From Candidatus Alistipes avicola (lineage in GTDB: Bacteria > Bacteroidota > Bacteroidia > Bacteroidales > Rikenellaceae): 64,000 nt of DNA. The position numbers and the translations under genes were made by a program. Numbering within the stretch: position 1 is the stretch's first letter; every line of letters begins with the position of its first letter. Positions 1 to 9,089 of the stretch are shown here, piece after piece. The notes under the pieces were generated by a model. That model had not been told where the DNA came from and made no database searches. It saw nothing but the letters and a program-made list of their open reading frames with translations. The stretch is from positions 99,650 through 163,649 of the forward strand of contig DWYR01000013.1 in NCBI GenBank assembly GCA_019118565.1. Reading direction: 5' to 3'.

Positions 1-716
1 CTCGGAATTCCGACTTCGACACCTACGTAGATAAAGATTGCCACGATACCCAGCACAAAGTGGCGATAGGAGAATGGACCGCGCTTCTGCGCCGGTCTGG
101 AGGCCGACACCTCCATCTGTGGTTCCGGAATCCGGACAAACCACAGCACGACGAAAACCACCAGGAAGACACCCAGTGCCAGCAGGAAGACCGGGGTCGC
201 CCGTTCGAGCGTACGCCCCGCCTCGGCGCCCATCAGGTAGCCGACCAGCATCGGTGCCAGCGTGCCGCCGACCGAGTTGAAGACTCCGCCGAACTGGATC
301 AACTGGTTACCGCGCCGACCGCCGCCACCCAACGTATTGAGCATCGGGTTGACCACCGTATTGAGCATGCAGAGCGAGAAGCCGCAAACAAAAGCACCGG
401 TCAGATAGAGACCGAAGCTGCCCACGCGGGCCGAAAGGAACTGGATAGCGATACCCGCCATGCCGACCGCGATGGCCACGAGAGCCGTCCGCTTGTAACC
501 GATGCGGCGCAACAGCATACCGGCCGGAATGCCCATGAAGGCATAAGCGATGAAGTTGGCGAAAAATCCCAGTTGCGACTCAAAGACCGAGGCATCGAAC
601 TGGCGGGCGATAATCACTCCGATCGGACTGGGAAGCCCCGTAACAAAGGCGATCGAAAAGAAGAGCGCGAACATCATCGCGACGGGCAACGCATAACGGT
701 TCTGCTTGGATTCCAT
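1..716 (-). CDS. Sugar MFS transporter, FHS (fucose permease/GluP-like) family, partial
   Basis: This frame stays open to the left edge, so only the N-terminal 238 residues are present. It predicts an inner-membrane secondary transporter with six or seven hydrophobic helices. The segment FNSVGGTLAPMLVGYLM and the region around YVGVEVGI resemble the fucose/glucose-galactose permease family, which imports sugars by proton or sodium symport. A charged loop after about residue 200 (RIPEPQMEVSASRPAQKR) matches the central cytoplasmic loop between the two halves. The start is ATG (MESKQNRYALP). It follows the polyprenyl synthase gene by 36 bases on the same strand, so the two may be co-transcribed. 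The substrate cannot be read from the sequence. Confidence 0.8.
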   Translation of the reverse strand, partial: MESKQNRYALPVAMMFALFFSIAFVTGLPSPIGVIIARQFDASVFESQLGFFANFIAYAFMGIPAGMLLRRIGYKRTALVAIAVGMAGIAIQFLSARVGSFGLYLTGAFVCGFSLCMLNTVVNPMLNTLGGGGRRGNQLIQFGGVFNSVGGTLAPMLVGYLMGAEAGRTLERATPVFLLALGVFLVVFVVLWFVRIPEPQMEVSASRPAQKRGPFSYRHFVLGIVAIFIYVGVEVGIP

Positions 717-752
717 GGCGAAGAAGAGATAACGGATTCTGTTTCTGTGAGA

Positions 753-1742
753 TTAACGGTCCCGTTCGCCGATATAGACGCACAGGTTTGCCAGCGCATC
801 CCGGTAAGGTGAGGGTTCGTATTCGGAGAGCACGGCCATCGCCCGCTGCAGGTAGAACTGCATCGTCTCGGCCGCCTTGCGCAGACCACCCAGATTCTCG
901 ACCGTATGTTGCAGGTAATCGACCGAGTCCTCATCCTCATGGCAGCGCTTCAGACGCTCCATCAACTCCTTGCGACGCTCGTCATCGACCTCTTCGAGGG
1001 CCGCGATGAGCGGCAGGGTCATCTTGTGTTCGCGCAGGTCGTTGTTTGCAGGTTTCCCGGTCTGGGCCGTACGCGTATAGTCGAGAATATCGTCCTGGAT
1101 CTGAAATGCCATGCCGACCGATTCGCCGAAGCGGCGCATCAACGACACCTTTTCGCGCGGCGCCCCGACAGCCAACGCGCCGACCGAAGCACTGACCCCG
1201 ATCAGGCAGGCCGTCTTCTTGTAGATAACATCGAGATAGGATGCCCGGCTCATATCCTGCCGGTCGGCCGTCTCACTCTGCAGGATCTCCCCCTCGCAAA
1301 GGGTTGCCATCGCGCTGCAAATATGTGTCACCAGATCGAACTGGCCGCTCGAAAGGCCGATTCCCATGTTTTTGGCCAGAATATAGTCACCCAGGATCAC
1401 CGCCTTGTGCGACTGCCAGCGGGCATTGACCGAAGCCTTTCCCCGCCGCATATCCGATTCGTCAATCACATCGTCGTGGATCAGCGAGGCCATGTGCACC
1501 ATCTCGACCAGCATGGCAGCCAGCGAGACACGCAGCCCGCCGGGACGATGTTCTCCGGTCGTGTTGAGCGCGGCGGACAACATGACCGTCATCGGACGGA
1601 TCCCCTTGCCCCGCGACGAAAGCGCATAGTCGAGCATCTGCGAAAGCAGCCCCCCGTTGGCGGTGAATTTTTGACGGATAAAGGTTTCGTAAGCCTCCAG
1701 ATCTGCCTCAACCGGCTTGCGGATCATATCGAGTGTTACCAT
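753..1742 (-). CDS. Polyprenyl diphosphate synthase family protein
   Basis: The 329-residue protein is a trans-isoprenyl diphosphate synthase that lengthens allylic diphosphates with isopentenyl diphosphate, probably to make the quinone side chain. Both aspartate-rich motifs are visible: HDDVID in the first half and QDDILDY in the second. GKGIRP near residue 50 is the usual IPP-binding segment. I chose the ATG giving MVTLDMIRK because a longer frame upstream would include the promoter box at 1765-1772 and lacks family similarity. Length and motifs fit the octaprenyl/heptaprenyl synthase type (IspB-like). Product chain length cannot be told from the sequence. Confidence 0.9.
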   Translation of the reverse strand: MVTLDMIRKPVEADLEAYETFIRQKFTANGGLLSQMLDYALSSRGKGIRPMTVMLSAALNTTGEHRPGGLRVSLAAMLVEMVHMASLIHDDVIDESDMRRGKASVNARWQSHKAVILGDYILAKNMGIGLSSGQFDLVTHICSAMATLCEGEILQSETADRQDMSRASYLDVIYKKTACLIGVSASVGALAVGAPREKVSLMRRFGESVGMAFQIQDDILDYTRTAQTGKPANNDLREHKMTLPLIAALEEVDDERRKELMERLKRCHEDEDSVDYLQHTVENLGGLRKAAETMQFYLQRAMAVLSEYEPSPYRDALANLCVYIGERDR

Positions 1743-1764
1743 AGACGGAATCTGTTTTATGCGG

Positions 1765-1772
1765 CAAAGGTA
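1765..1772 (-). promoter_or_regulatory. Promoter -7 box for the polyprenyl synthase gene
   Basis: On the minus strand this reads TACCTTTG, a match to the Bacteroidota -7 consensus TAnnTTTG. It lies 22 bases upstream of the ATG at 1742. I see no clear TTTG -33 box at the expected distance. Confidence 0.5.
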
Positions 1773-1815
1773 GTTATTTTTCGCGGAGTCGGGGCGGGAA
1801 CTCAATGTTTTTTCG

Positions 1816-1823
1816 TATCTTTG
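1816..1823 (+). promoter_or_regulatory. Promoter -7 box for the YfhO-ftsX-uppP-truB-queA run
   Basis: TATCTTTG matches TAnnTTTG and lies about 90 bases before the ATG at 1913. It is in the divergent intergenic space with the polyprenyl synthase promoter. No good -33 box is visible. Confidence 0.45.
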
Positions 1824-1912
1824 GCAGTTGTTTCCCCTTGTGGGGAACCCGTCCGAAAACCGGCTGTCCCTTATCCGGAACGGGCGGATCCTTGTTTTGA
1901 AAAACAACCGAA

Positions 1913-4399
1913 ATGAGCCGTTTCAAAGAGATTCTGCCCCGATGGCTGCCCTACTGCGCGGCCCTGCTGCTCTTCTTCATCGTCAGTGCCCTCTATTTCG
2001 CCCCGCAGTTTCAGGGGGAGGAGCTTCCGCAGCACGACGTACAGCAATACCAGGGAATGTCCAAGGAGATCTGGGACAACCGTGCCCAGACAGGTGAAGA
2101 CCCCCAATGGGCCGGCCGCATGTTCGGCGGTATGCCCGCCTATCTGATCAACGTCGCCTACCCGGCCCAGCTGGTCAAAAACACCGTCGGACAGGTAGTT
2201 CGCCTGCTCGATACGCCGGCCGCCTTCGTATTCTTCGCCATGGTTTCGATGTGGCTCATGCTGCTCATCGTCGGAGTAAATCCCTGGGTGGGAATCGTTC
2301 CTGCACTCATGTACGGCCTGTCAACCTACTTTTTCCTGATCATCGGCGCGGGACACATCACCAAGATGTGGGCGCTGGTCTATGCCCCACTGATGATGGG
2401 CGGTGCATGGCTGACCCTGCGTGGGAACATGTGGATCGGAGGCGCACTGACAGCCCTGTTCGCCTCGCTCGAAATCGGAGCCAACCACCCGCAGATCACC
2501 TACTACTTCCTGCTGGCCATGGCCGCCCTGTGGGTCAGCGAGGGTATTCAGGCCTTCCGTAAAAAATACCTTCCGTCATTCGCCAAACGCACGGCGGTGC
2601 TGATCGCAGCGGGAATCCTTGCCGTCGGTTCGAACTTCTCACCGCTCTGGTACACGCTGCAACACTCCAAACAGACCATGCGAGGCGGATCGGAACTGAC
2701 CGAAAGTGAAGAGAGCAGCGATAACGGTCTGGCACTCGAATACGCTACGGCATGGAGCTACGGCCGTGCCGAGAGCTGGAACATGCTGATCCCCGACTTC
2801 ATGGGCGGCGATTCGGGCCGTACGTTCGAGCGCGACGGCGAAGTGGCACGGGCACTCCGCCCCTACGGCCTTTCGGATCTGGCTCAGCAACTCCCCGCCT
2901 ACTGGGGTGAACAACCCTACACGGCCGGGCCGACCTATCTGGGTGCGGCCGCCATCTTCCTTGCCGTCCTGGGACTCCTGCTGGCCTCGGGGCGCAACAA
3001 GTGGTGGATCGTCGCCGTCAGCCTGCTCGCCCTGTTGCTGGCCTGGGGCCACAACTTCATGGGATTCACTGAATTCATGTTCAAATACCTGCCCGGATAC
3101 AACAAGTTCCGCACCGTCTCGATGATCCTCGTGGTGATCGAATGGACGGTTCCGCTGCTGGCGGCACTCGCCCTGATGCCCCTGTGGCGCGGGGAGATCC
3201 CGCGGCAGAAACTGCTCAAGGCACTCGCCTGGGCCGGCGGCGTCACGGGCGGCATCTGCCTGCTCTTCGCCCTTGTCGGAGGCACTCTCTTCGGATTCGG
3301 CCGCACGGAGAGCAACGAACTGATGAGCTGGCAATACTACCAGATGTTCCAGGCTGCCGGCATGGAGGATGCCATTGCACAAGGTGTTCCGGAGGAGTTG
3401 GGCGAGGTGACTGCCGACGCAATGGCGGTCGACCGTGCCGCCATCATGCGTGCCGACGCATGGCGCTCGCTGTTGATGATTGCACTGGCTGCGGGCAGCG
3501 TACTTCTCTTTGCCCTCGGTCGCCTCAAACGGGGTGGACTTGTCGCGGCACTGACCGTCATCGTGCTGATCGACCTGATTCCGGTCAACCTGCGCTACCT
3601 GCCCCAGAGCCGTTTCGTCACGGGACGTCAGAACAAAATCGTGCAGACCGAGGCCGACCGCGCCATCCTGCGCGACCCGGAGCTCGGATTCCGCGTCCTG
3701 AACCTGACCGTCAGCCCCTTCAACGACGCGACAACCTCTTATTTCCACCGCTCAGTGGGCGGTTATCACGGTGCCAAGCTGGCCCGCTACCAGGATCTGA
3801 TTGAACGTTACCTCTCCTCGATGGACGAAGGGGTACTCGACATGCTCAACACGCGCTACGTCATCCAATACGACCAGACCAACGGACAGCCGACCGCCTA
3901 CCTGCGACAGACAGCCAACGGTGCGGCCTGGTTCGTGGACGGGATCGTGGATGTCTCCACCCCCCACGAGGAGATCGACGCGCTCGGCTACACCGACCTC
4001 AAAACGACGGCCGTCATCAACACCGACGAGTTCGGGAACACCCTCCCAACGGCCGGAGGAAAAGGCGAGATACGCCTGACGGAGTACCGTCCCAACTACC
4101 TCAAATACCAATACACGGCCGGCGCTCCGGCTCTGGCCGTCTTCTCGGAAATCTACTTCAATGACGGATGGGAAGCCTTTATCGACGGCAAGGAGGCCCA
4201 CTACTTGCGGGCCGACTATGTGCTGCGCGCCATGGAGCTGCCTGCCGGCACCCATACGGTCGAATGGCGTTTCCGGGCCCCGCACTGGACCCTCATCGAA
4301 GGGATCACACTCGTTTCATCGTTGGCAATCCTCGGCGGATTGCTCGTAACCGTTATACTCGTTCTACGCCATGAAAGACGACAAAAGACTCAAGCGTAA
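1913..4399 (+). CDS. YfhO family multi-pass membrane protein
   Basis: An 828-residue integral membrane protein. There is a first helix at about residues 10-30, then many hydrophobic segments alternating with loops, one of which holds the conserved-looking HDVQQYQGMSKEIWDN stretch. After about residue 560 there is a large soluble domain (YLPQSRFVTGRQNKIVQTEAD onward), and a final helix at about 795-815. This layout fits the YfhO family, GT-C-like membrane proteins linked to surface glycosylation in Gram-positives. The function in Bacteroidota is not established. Its 3' end overlaps ftsX by 29 bases, so the two are translationally linked. Confidence 0.8.
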   Translation: MSRFKEILPRWLPYCAALLLFFIVSALYFAPQFQGEELPQHDVQQYQGMSKEIWDNRAQTGEDPQWAGRMFGGMPAYLINVAYPAQLVKNTVGQVVRLLDTPAAFVFFAMVSMWLMLLIVGVNPWVGIVPALMYGLSTYFFLIIGAGHITKMWALVYAPLMMGGAWLTLRGNMWIGGALTALFASLEIGANHPQITYYFLLAMAALWVSEGIQAFRKKYLPSFAKRTAVLIAAGILAVGSNFSPLWYTLQHSKQTMRGGSELTESEESSDNGLALEYATAWSYGRAESWNMLIPDFMGGDSGRTFERDGEVARALRPYGLSDLAQQLPAYWGEQPYTAGPTYLGAAAIFLAVLGLLLASGRNKWWIVAVSLLALLLAWGHNFMGFTEFMFKYLPGYNKFRTVSMILVVIEWTVPLLAALALMPLWRGEIPRQKLLKALAWAGGVTGGICLLFALVGGTLFGFGRTESNELMSWQYYQMFQAAGMEDAIAQGVPEELGEVTADAMAVDRAAIMRADAWRSLLMIALAAGSVLLFALGRLKRGGLVAALTVIVLIDLIPVNLRYLPQSRFVTGRQNKIVQTEADRAILRDPELGFRVLNLTVSPFNDATTSYFHRSVGGYHGAKLARYQDLIERYLSSMDEGVLDMLNTRYVIQYDQTNGQPTAYLRQTANGAAWFVDGIVDVSTPHEEIDALGYTDLKTTAVINTDEFGNTLPTAGGKGEIRLTEYRPNYLKYQYTAGAPALAVFSEIYFNDGWEAFIDGKEAHYLRADYVLRAMELPAGTHTVEWRFRAPHWTLIEGITLVSSLAILGGLLVTVILVLRHERRQKTQA

Positions 4400-5252
4400 G
4401 GTACGCAACTCGTACATCGTATCGAACATCAGCATTGCGCTGGTACTCTTCCTGCTCGGATCGGTGGGATACCTGCTGACGGCCGCCATGCAGATGGCCC
4501 GCACGCTCCAGGAGAGCGTCTCGGTTACCGTCGAACTCCGCAACGGCCTGAGCGAGGAGCAGAAGGGCAAACTCCACGATCAGTTCACCGAAAACGAACT
4601 GGTCAAACAGGTTGTCTACAGTTCGAAGGAGGAGAAGCTCGAAGATCAGGACTTCCGGGAGATGTTCCAAGAGGAGTTCGATCTGATCCTCGAAGAGAAC
4701 CCGCTGCTCGATTCGTTCGAACTCACCCTGACGGCCGAGGCATCGGATCCCGAACAGCTCGAGGCTTTCGTCTCGAAGATCGGCAAGCTGGATGGCGTGG
4801 ACAGAGTCTCCTACCCGATCCAGACGATCGAACGCCTGCACAAGACGATCTCGAAGATCCGGCTCGTACTGTTGCTCTTCGGCGGTGCGCTGCTGGTCAT
4901 CTCGCTGATCCTGCTCAACAACACGATCCGACTGGCAATCTTCTCGAAGCGCTACCTGATCAACACGATGAAACTCGTCGGGGCGACCAAATGGTTCATC
5001 ATGAAACCTTTTCTCGCAAGCAGCATCGGACAGGGTATCGTAGCCGGCATCATCGCCTCGCTGCTCTTCCTGGGAGCCGTATACGGCCTGAACGAGGCTG
5101 TACCGGAGCTGATGCCCCTGACTGCCGCCACGAAAGTGGCCGTCATCATGGGATGCATGACCCTGGGCGGCATCATTATCTCGCTCTGCTTCACCTGGTT
5201 CGCCGTCAACAAATTCGTCAATATGAAATCCAACAAGATCTACCTTTACTAA
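4371..5252 (+). CDS. ftsX: Cell division protein FtsX, ABC-type permease subunit
   Basis: The 293-residue protein has an N-terminal helix at about residues 18-40 and an extracytoplasmic domain to about 160. Three more helices lie in the C-terminal permease domain. This is the four-helix FtsX layout. FtsX pairs with the ATPase FtsE and controls cell-wall hydrolases at the septum. ftsE is not adjacent, which is common in Bacteroidota. The start lies inside the YfhO gene. DUF3098 and uppP follow directly, giving a cell-envelope operon. Confidence 0.9.
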   Translation: MKDDKRLKRKVRNSYIVSNISIALVLFLLGSVGYLLTAAMQMARTLQESVSVTVELRNGLSEEQKGKLHDQFTENELVKQVVYSSKEEKLEDQDFREMFQEEFDLILEENPLLDSFELTLTAEASDPEQLEAFVSKIGKLDGVDRVSYPIQTIERLHKTISKIRLVLLLFGGALLVISLILLNNTIRLAIFSKRYLINTMKLVGATKWFIMKPFLASSIGQGIVAGIIASLLFLGAVYGLNEAVPELMPLTAATKVAVIMGCMTLGGIIISLCFTWFAVNKFVNMKSNKIYLY

Positions 5253-5262
5253 TCCTGCAACC

Positions 5263-5511
5263 ATGAAAAAACTTAAAGAAATAAAGGATGGCAACGATGC
5301 AAAGATGCCCCTGACCCTGAAAAACTACCTGCTCATCGTCGCCGGACTGCTGGTCATCATCCTGGGATTCATTCTCATGGCAGGCGGCGGCAGCGACTCG
5401 CCCTCGGAGTTCAACTACGCCATGTTCTCATGGCGCCGCATCACGCTCGCCCCGCTGCTCGTGATCGGCGGCTTCGCCTTCGAGATCTACGCCATCATGA
5501 AACGTTTTTAA
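5263..5511 (+). CDS. DUF3098 domain-containing small membrane protein
   Basis: 82 residues with two hydrophobic segments (about 26-44 and 60-78) separated by a short loop containing SDSPSEFNYAMFSWRRITLAP. That is the appearance of the DUF3098 family, which is found next to ftsX in Bacteroidota. It starts 10 bases after ftsX and 12 bases before uppP. Its position suggests a role with FtsX or in envelope synthesis, but no function is known. Confidence 0.8.
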   Translation: MKKLKEIKDGNDAKMPLTLKNYLLIVAGLLVIILGFILMAGGGSDSPSEFNYAMFSWRRITLAPLLVIGGFAFEIYAIMKRF

Positions 5512-5523
5512 TTCCACCAACCG

Positions 5524-6336
5524 ATGGAGACCATACACGCCATTATCCTGGGTATCGTCCAGGGATTAACCGAATTTCTGCCCGTATCGAGCAGCGGCCA
5601 CCTGCAACTGGCCAAGGAGCTGCTCGGAGTTGACCCCACGGTCGGAGGTCTCACTTTCGACCTCACGCTGCACGCCGCTACGGTACTCAGTACGTTCGTA
5701 GTACTCTGGAGCGAGATCAAACGGCTGATCATCGGACTCTTCTCGCGCCGATTCAACGAACAACAGGCCTACATTCTGAAGATCATTCTCTCGATGGTCC
5801 CGGTCGTCATCGTCGGCTTCACGCTTGAATCCAAACTGGAGATGCTCGTCGAGGATCTGCCCAACCATCGGATCCTGCTCGTAGTCGGCTCGATGCTGCT
5901 GCTGACCGCCCTGCTCCTCTACTTCGCCTACCGCGCCAAACCGCGACGCAAGGAGACGATCTCCTACCGCGACGCCTTCGTAATCGGTATCGCGCAGGCG
6001 GTAGCCACACTACCTGGCCTTTCGCGCTCCGGCACAACGATCGCCACCGGTCTGATCCTGGGCAACAACAAGGAGAGCGTAGCAAAATTCTCCTTTCTCA
6101 TGGTGCTCGCCCCGATTCTGGGCAAGACGCTCCTCGACCTGATGAGTGGCGAATTCTCGGCCCAGGCAGTCGGTGCCGCTCCGATGCTGGCCGGATTCCT
6201 GGCCGCCTTTATCGTCGGATGTCTGGCCTGCAAATTCATGATCGGCATTGTCAAACGAGGCAAACTCAGCTGGTTCGCCCTCTACTGCGCCATCGTCGGC
6301 CTGCTCTCGATCGTCTCCTATTTCGTGATCCAATAG
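5524..6336 (+). CDS. uppP: Undecaprenyl-diphosphatase UppP (BacA)
   Basis: The 270-residue multi-spanning protein removes one phosphate from undecaprenyl diphosphate, recycling the lipid carrier of peptidoglycan and surface glycans. Both family motifs are present: GLTEFLPVSSSGHL at residues 15-28 and PGLSRSGTTIATGL at about 163-176. Length is normal for BacA/UppP. Its place between DUF3098 and truB (6-base gap) is the conserved Bacteroidota arrangement. Confidence 0.95.
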   Translation: METIHAIILGIVQGLTEFLPVSSSGHLQLAKELLGVDPTVGGLTFDLTLHAATVLSTFVVLWSEIKRLIIGLFSRRFNEQQAYILKIILSMVPVVIVGFTLESKLEMLVEDLPNHRILLVVGSMLLLTALLLYFAYRAKPRRKETISYRDAFVIGIAQAVATLPGLSRSGTTIATGLILGNNKESVAKFSFLMVLAPILGKTLLDLMSGEFSAQAVGAAPMLAGFLAAFIVGCLACKFMIGIVKRGKLSWFALYCAIVGLLSIVSYFVIQ

Positions 6337-6342
6337 TCATTC

Positions 6343-7062
6343 ATGTCTGCACAAACCGAAAATCCGATCCCCGCCAACCTCGAAGAGGGGTATGTAGCCG
6401 TCATCGACAAACCGCTCGAGTGGACCTCGACCGATGTTGTCCGTAAAATCAAATTCGCCCTGCGCCGTGCCGGCTACCCGAAAATCAAGGTGGGCCATGC
6501 CGGTACGCTCGACCCGTTGGCGACAGGCATCCTGCTCGTCTGCATCGGCAAGGCGACCAAACAGGTCGATTCGCTACAGGCAGAGGAGAAGGAGTATGTG
6601 GCCGACCTGATGCTCGGAGCCACCACCCCCAGTTTCGATCTGGAGCATCCGGTCGACAAGACCTATCCGACCGAACACATCACCCGCGAAGCGGTGCTCG
6701 AGGCGCTGCAATCGCTCACGGGCGAGCGGCTGCAACTTCCGCCGCTCTATTCGGCCAAGAAGATCGAGGGAGTCCGCGCCTATGAACTGGCCCGCGCCGG
6801 CGAAGAGGTAGAACTGCGCATGGCCCCAATCCACATCTACGAGATCGAACTGCTCGAATACGAAATGCCCCGCATCCGGATCCGCGTACGCTGCAGCAAG
6901 GGGACCTATATCCGTTCGCTGGCCGGCGAGATCGGCGAAGCACTGCACAGCGGTGCCCATCTGACCTCGTTGCGACGGACACGAAGCGGCGGTTTTTCGC
7001 TCGACAAGGCATACGATTTGCAGACGTTCCTTGAAAAAATAGGGAAAAGTGAAACAAAATAA
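6343..7062 (+). CDS. truB: tRNA pseudouridine(55) synthase TruB
   Basis: The 239-residue protein converts U55 of the tRNA T-loop to pseudouridine. The catalytic motif GHAGTLDPLATG is present with the nucleophile at Asp57. KIKF near residue 36 and the late segment CSKGTYIRSLAGEIG are typical family blocks. The C-terminal PUA domain of longer TruB proteins is absent, as is usual in Bacteroidota. It starts 6 bases after uppP. Confidence 0.95.
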   Translation: MSAQTENPIPANLEEGYVAVIDKPLEWTSTDVVRKIKFALRRAGYPKIKVGHAGTLDPLATGILLVCIGKATKQVDSLQAEEKEYVADLMLGATTPSFDLEHPVDKTYPTEHITREAVLEALQSLTGERLQLPPLYSAKKIEGVRAYELARAGEEVELRMAPIHIYEIELLEYEMPRIRIRVRCSKGTYIRSLAGEIGEALHSGAHLTSLRRTRSGGFSLDKAYDLQTFLEKIGKSETK

Positions 7063-7127
7063 TCTGTTTTGCGTATAAATAAATCGACGATTGTTTCACG
7101 AACTTACAAAAAGCACGCTATCACGTC

Positions 7128-8177
7128 ATGAAATTATCACAATACGGCTACGACTTTTCGGCCGACATGCTGGCAAAATACCCGGCTACGAACCGGGATG
7201 ACTCCCGCCTGATGGTGGTCAACCGCAAAAACGGTTCAATCGAACATCGCATCTTCAAAGATATTATCGACTATTTCGACGAAAAGGACATTTTCGTCTT
7301 CAACGATACAAAAGTTTTCCCGGCCCGTCTATACGGCAACAAGGAGAAAACCGGTGCCGAAATCGAAATTTTCCTGCTCCGGGAGCTCAACCGCGAATTA
7401 CGTCTGTGGGACGTATTGGTCGATCCGGCCCGCAAGATCCGTATCGGCAACAAACTCTATTTCGGAGACGACGACCTGCTCGTTGCCGAGGTGATCGACA
7501 ACACCACCTCGCGCGGACGTACGCTGCGCTTCCTCTTCGACGGCTCCTACGAGGAGTTCAAGGAGACGCTCTTCAAACTGGGCGAAACCCCGCTGCCGAA
7601 GTGGGTGCGCGAAAAGGTCGAGAAGGAGGATGCCGAGCGCTACCAGACCATCTTCGCCTCGAAAGAGGGAGCCGTAGCGGCACCGACAGCCGGCATGCAC
7701 TTCTCGAAGCACCTGTTCAAGCGTATGGAAATCAAGGGGATCGACAAGGCTTTCATCACACTGCATGTCGGACTGGGCAACTTCCGGACGGTCGACGTAG
7801 AGGACCTCTCCAAACACAAGGTAGACTCCGAACAGTTCTTTGTCACCGAGAAGGCGGCCGAAGCGGTCAACCGAGCCAAACGCGAAGGACACAAGGTCGT
7901 TTCAGTCGGCACGACTGTCATGCGAACCCTCGAAACGGCCGTCTCGACCGGAGGCATGATCAAACCCATGGAGGGATGGACCAACAAATTCATCTTCTCG
8001 CCCTACGAATTCACCGTAGCCGATGCCATGATCTCGAATTTCCAGCTGCCCTACTCGACTCAACTGATGATGGTGGCCGCTTTCGGCGGTTACGACTTGA
8101 TTATGAATGCCTACAAAGTCGCTAAAGAGGAGGGGTATCGTTTCGGAACTTATGGGGATGCGATGCTGATTCTTTAG
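7128..8177 (+). CDS. queA: S-adenosylmethionine:tRNA ribosyltransferase-isomerase QueA
   Basis: The 349-residue enzyme transfers the ribosyl part of SAM to preQ1 in tRNA, giving epoxyqueuosine. Family blocks seen are [10 protein letters not shown] near residue 25, [15 protein letters not shown] near 60, PTAGMHFS near 187 and THLVGLGNF-like [12 protein letters not shown] near 205. The N-terminal DLP block found in many QueA proteins is diverged here ([20 protein letters not shown]). It is the last gene of the ftsX-uppP-truB-queA run. A 65-base gap separates it from truB, and a new promoter box follows within 11 bases of its stop. Confidence 0.95.
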   Translation: MKLSQYGYDFSADMLAKYPATNRDDSRLMVVNRKNGSIEHRIFKDIIDYFDEKDIFVFNDTKVFPARLYGNKEKTGAEIEIFLLRELNRELRLWDVLVDPARKIRIGNKLYFGDDDLLVAEVIDNTTSRGRTLRFLFDGSYEEFKETLFKLGETPLPKWVREKVEKEDAERYQTIFASKEGAVAAPTAGMHFSKHLFKRMEIKGIDKAFITLHVGLGNFRTVDVEDLSKHKVDSEQFFVTEKAAEAVNRAKREGHKVVSVGTTVMRTLETAVSTGGMIKPMEGWTNKFIFSPYEFTVADAMISNFQLPYSTQLMMVAAFGGYDLIMNAYKVAKEEGYRFGTYGDAMLIL

Positions 8178-8187
8178 AAAAAATCAC

Positions 8188-8195
8188 TATCTTTG
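8188..8195 (+). promoter_or_regulatory. Promoter -7 box for the GT5-like/DUF4270 pair
   Basis: TATCTTTG lies 85 bases before the ATG at 8281 and just after the queA stop. A TTG start at 8193 would fall inside this box, which argues for the ATG at 8281 as the true start. No clear -33 element is seen. Confidence 0.5.
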
Positions 8196-8280
8196 CAAGG
8201 AAGTAGCTGTGCGCTGCGCTCAAAAAGGTCTTTTTTGTCCGCAGCCTCTTTGCAAAATAAGCGTAAAAAACGGAAGAACA

Positions 8281-9089
8281 TGGCATCGAACAGGATTCTC
8301 TACGTTTGTCAAGAGGTAACGCCTTATGTCCCTGAAACAGAAGGAGCTCTTTTGTGCCGGAAACTCTCGCAGGCCATGCAGGAACGCGGCAATGAAATCC
8401 GAACGTTCATGCCACGTTACGGTTGCATCAACGAACGGCGTCATCAGCTCCACGAGGTGATCCGCCTGTCGGGCATGAATCTCATCATCGATGACAACGA
8501 CCATCAGTTGATCATCAAGGTCGCATCGATCCCTTCGGCCCGCATCCAGATCTATTTCATCGATAACGACGACTATTTCGCCCGCAAAGCGATCCTGCAC
8601 GACGAAGCGCAAAATTTCTTCGCCGACAACGACGAACGGGCAATCTTCTTTGCCCGAGGCGTGCTCGAAACCGTTAAAAAGCTCCGCTGGGCCCCTACTA
8701 TCGTCCATTGTCACGGCTGGTTTTCGAGCATCGTTCCCATCTATCTGAAAAAAGTCTTCGCTGACGATCCGATCTTCAAAGAGGTAAAAATCGTTCTGTC
8801 TCTCTACGGAGACGAGTTCGAACAGCCGCTGAATAGCGGCATAAAAGAAAAAATCGCCCACGAAGGAGTCGAAGACGAAAATCTCTCGATTCTCGATGCT
8901 CCTTCATACGAAAATCTCTATCGCTACGTTATGCAGTATGCGGACGGGATTATCCTCGCTTCCGATAAAATAGCTCCGCGTATCTGCGAAATGGCTCGTC
9001 AAAGCGGAAAGCCCGTGATGGAATACCATTCTCCGGAAACACCGGATCTCTTCGATCATTACATCCGATTCTATGATGCAATCCAATAA
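8281..9089 (+). CDS. Glycogen/starch synthase N-terminal domain-like protein (half-length GT5)
   Basis: The 269-residue protein matches only the N-terminal Rossmann half of bacterial glycogen synthase. It has ILYVCQEVTPYVPETEG where GlgA has the ADP-glucose-binding KTGGL motif, then MPRYGCINER, and later IVHCHGWFSSIVPIYLK, which matches the GlgA DWHT region. The C-terminal GT-B half that completes the active site is absent. The lysine and glycines of KTGGL are replaced. It is therefore unlikely to be a working glycogen synthase. The stop overlaps the start of the DUF4270 gene by 17 bases. Short proteins of this type are annotated as glycogen synthase across Bacteroidales; their real role is unknown. 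Confidence 0.75.
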
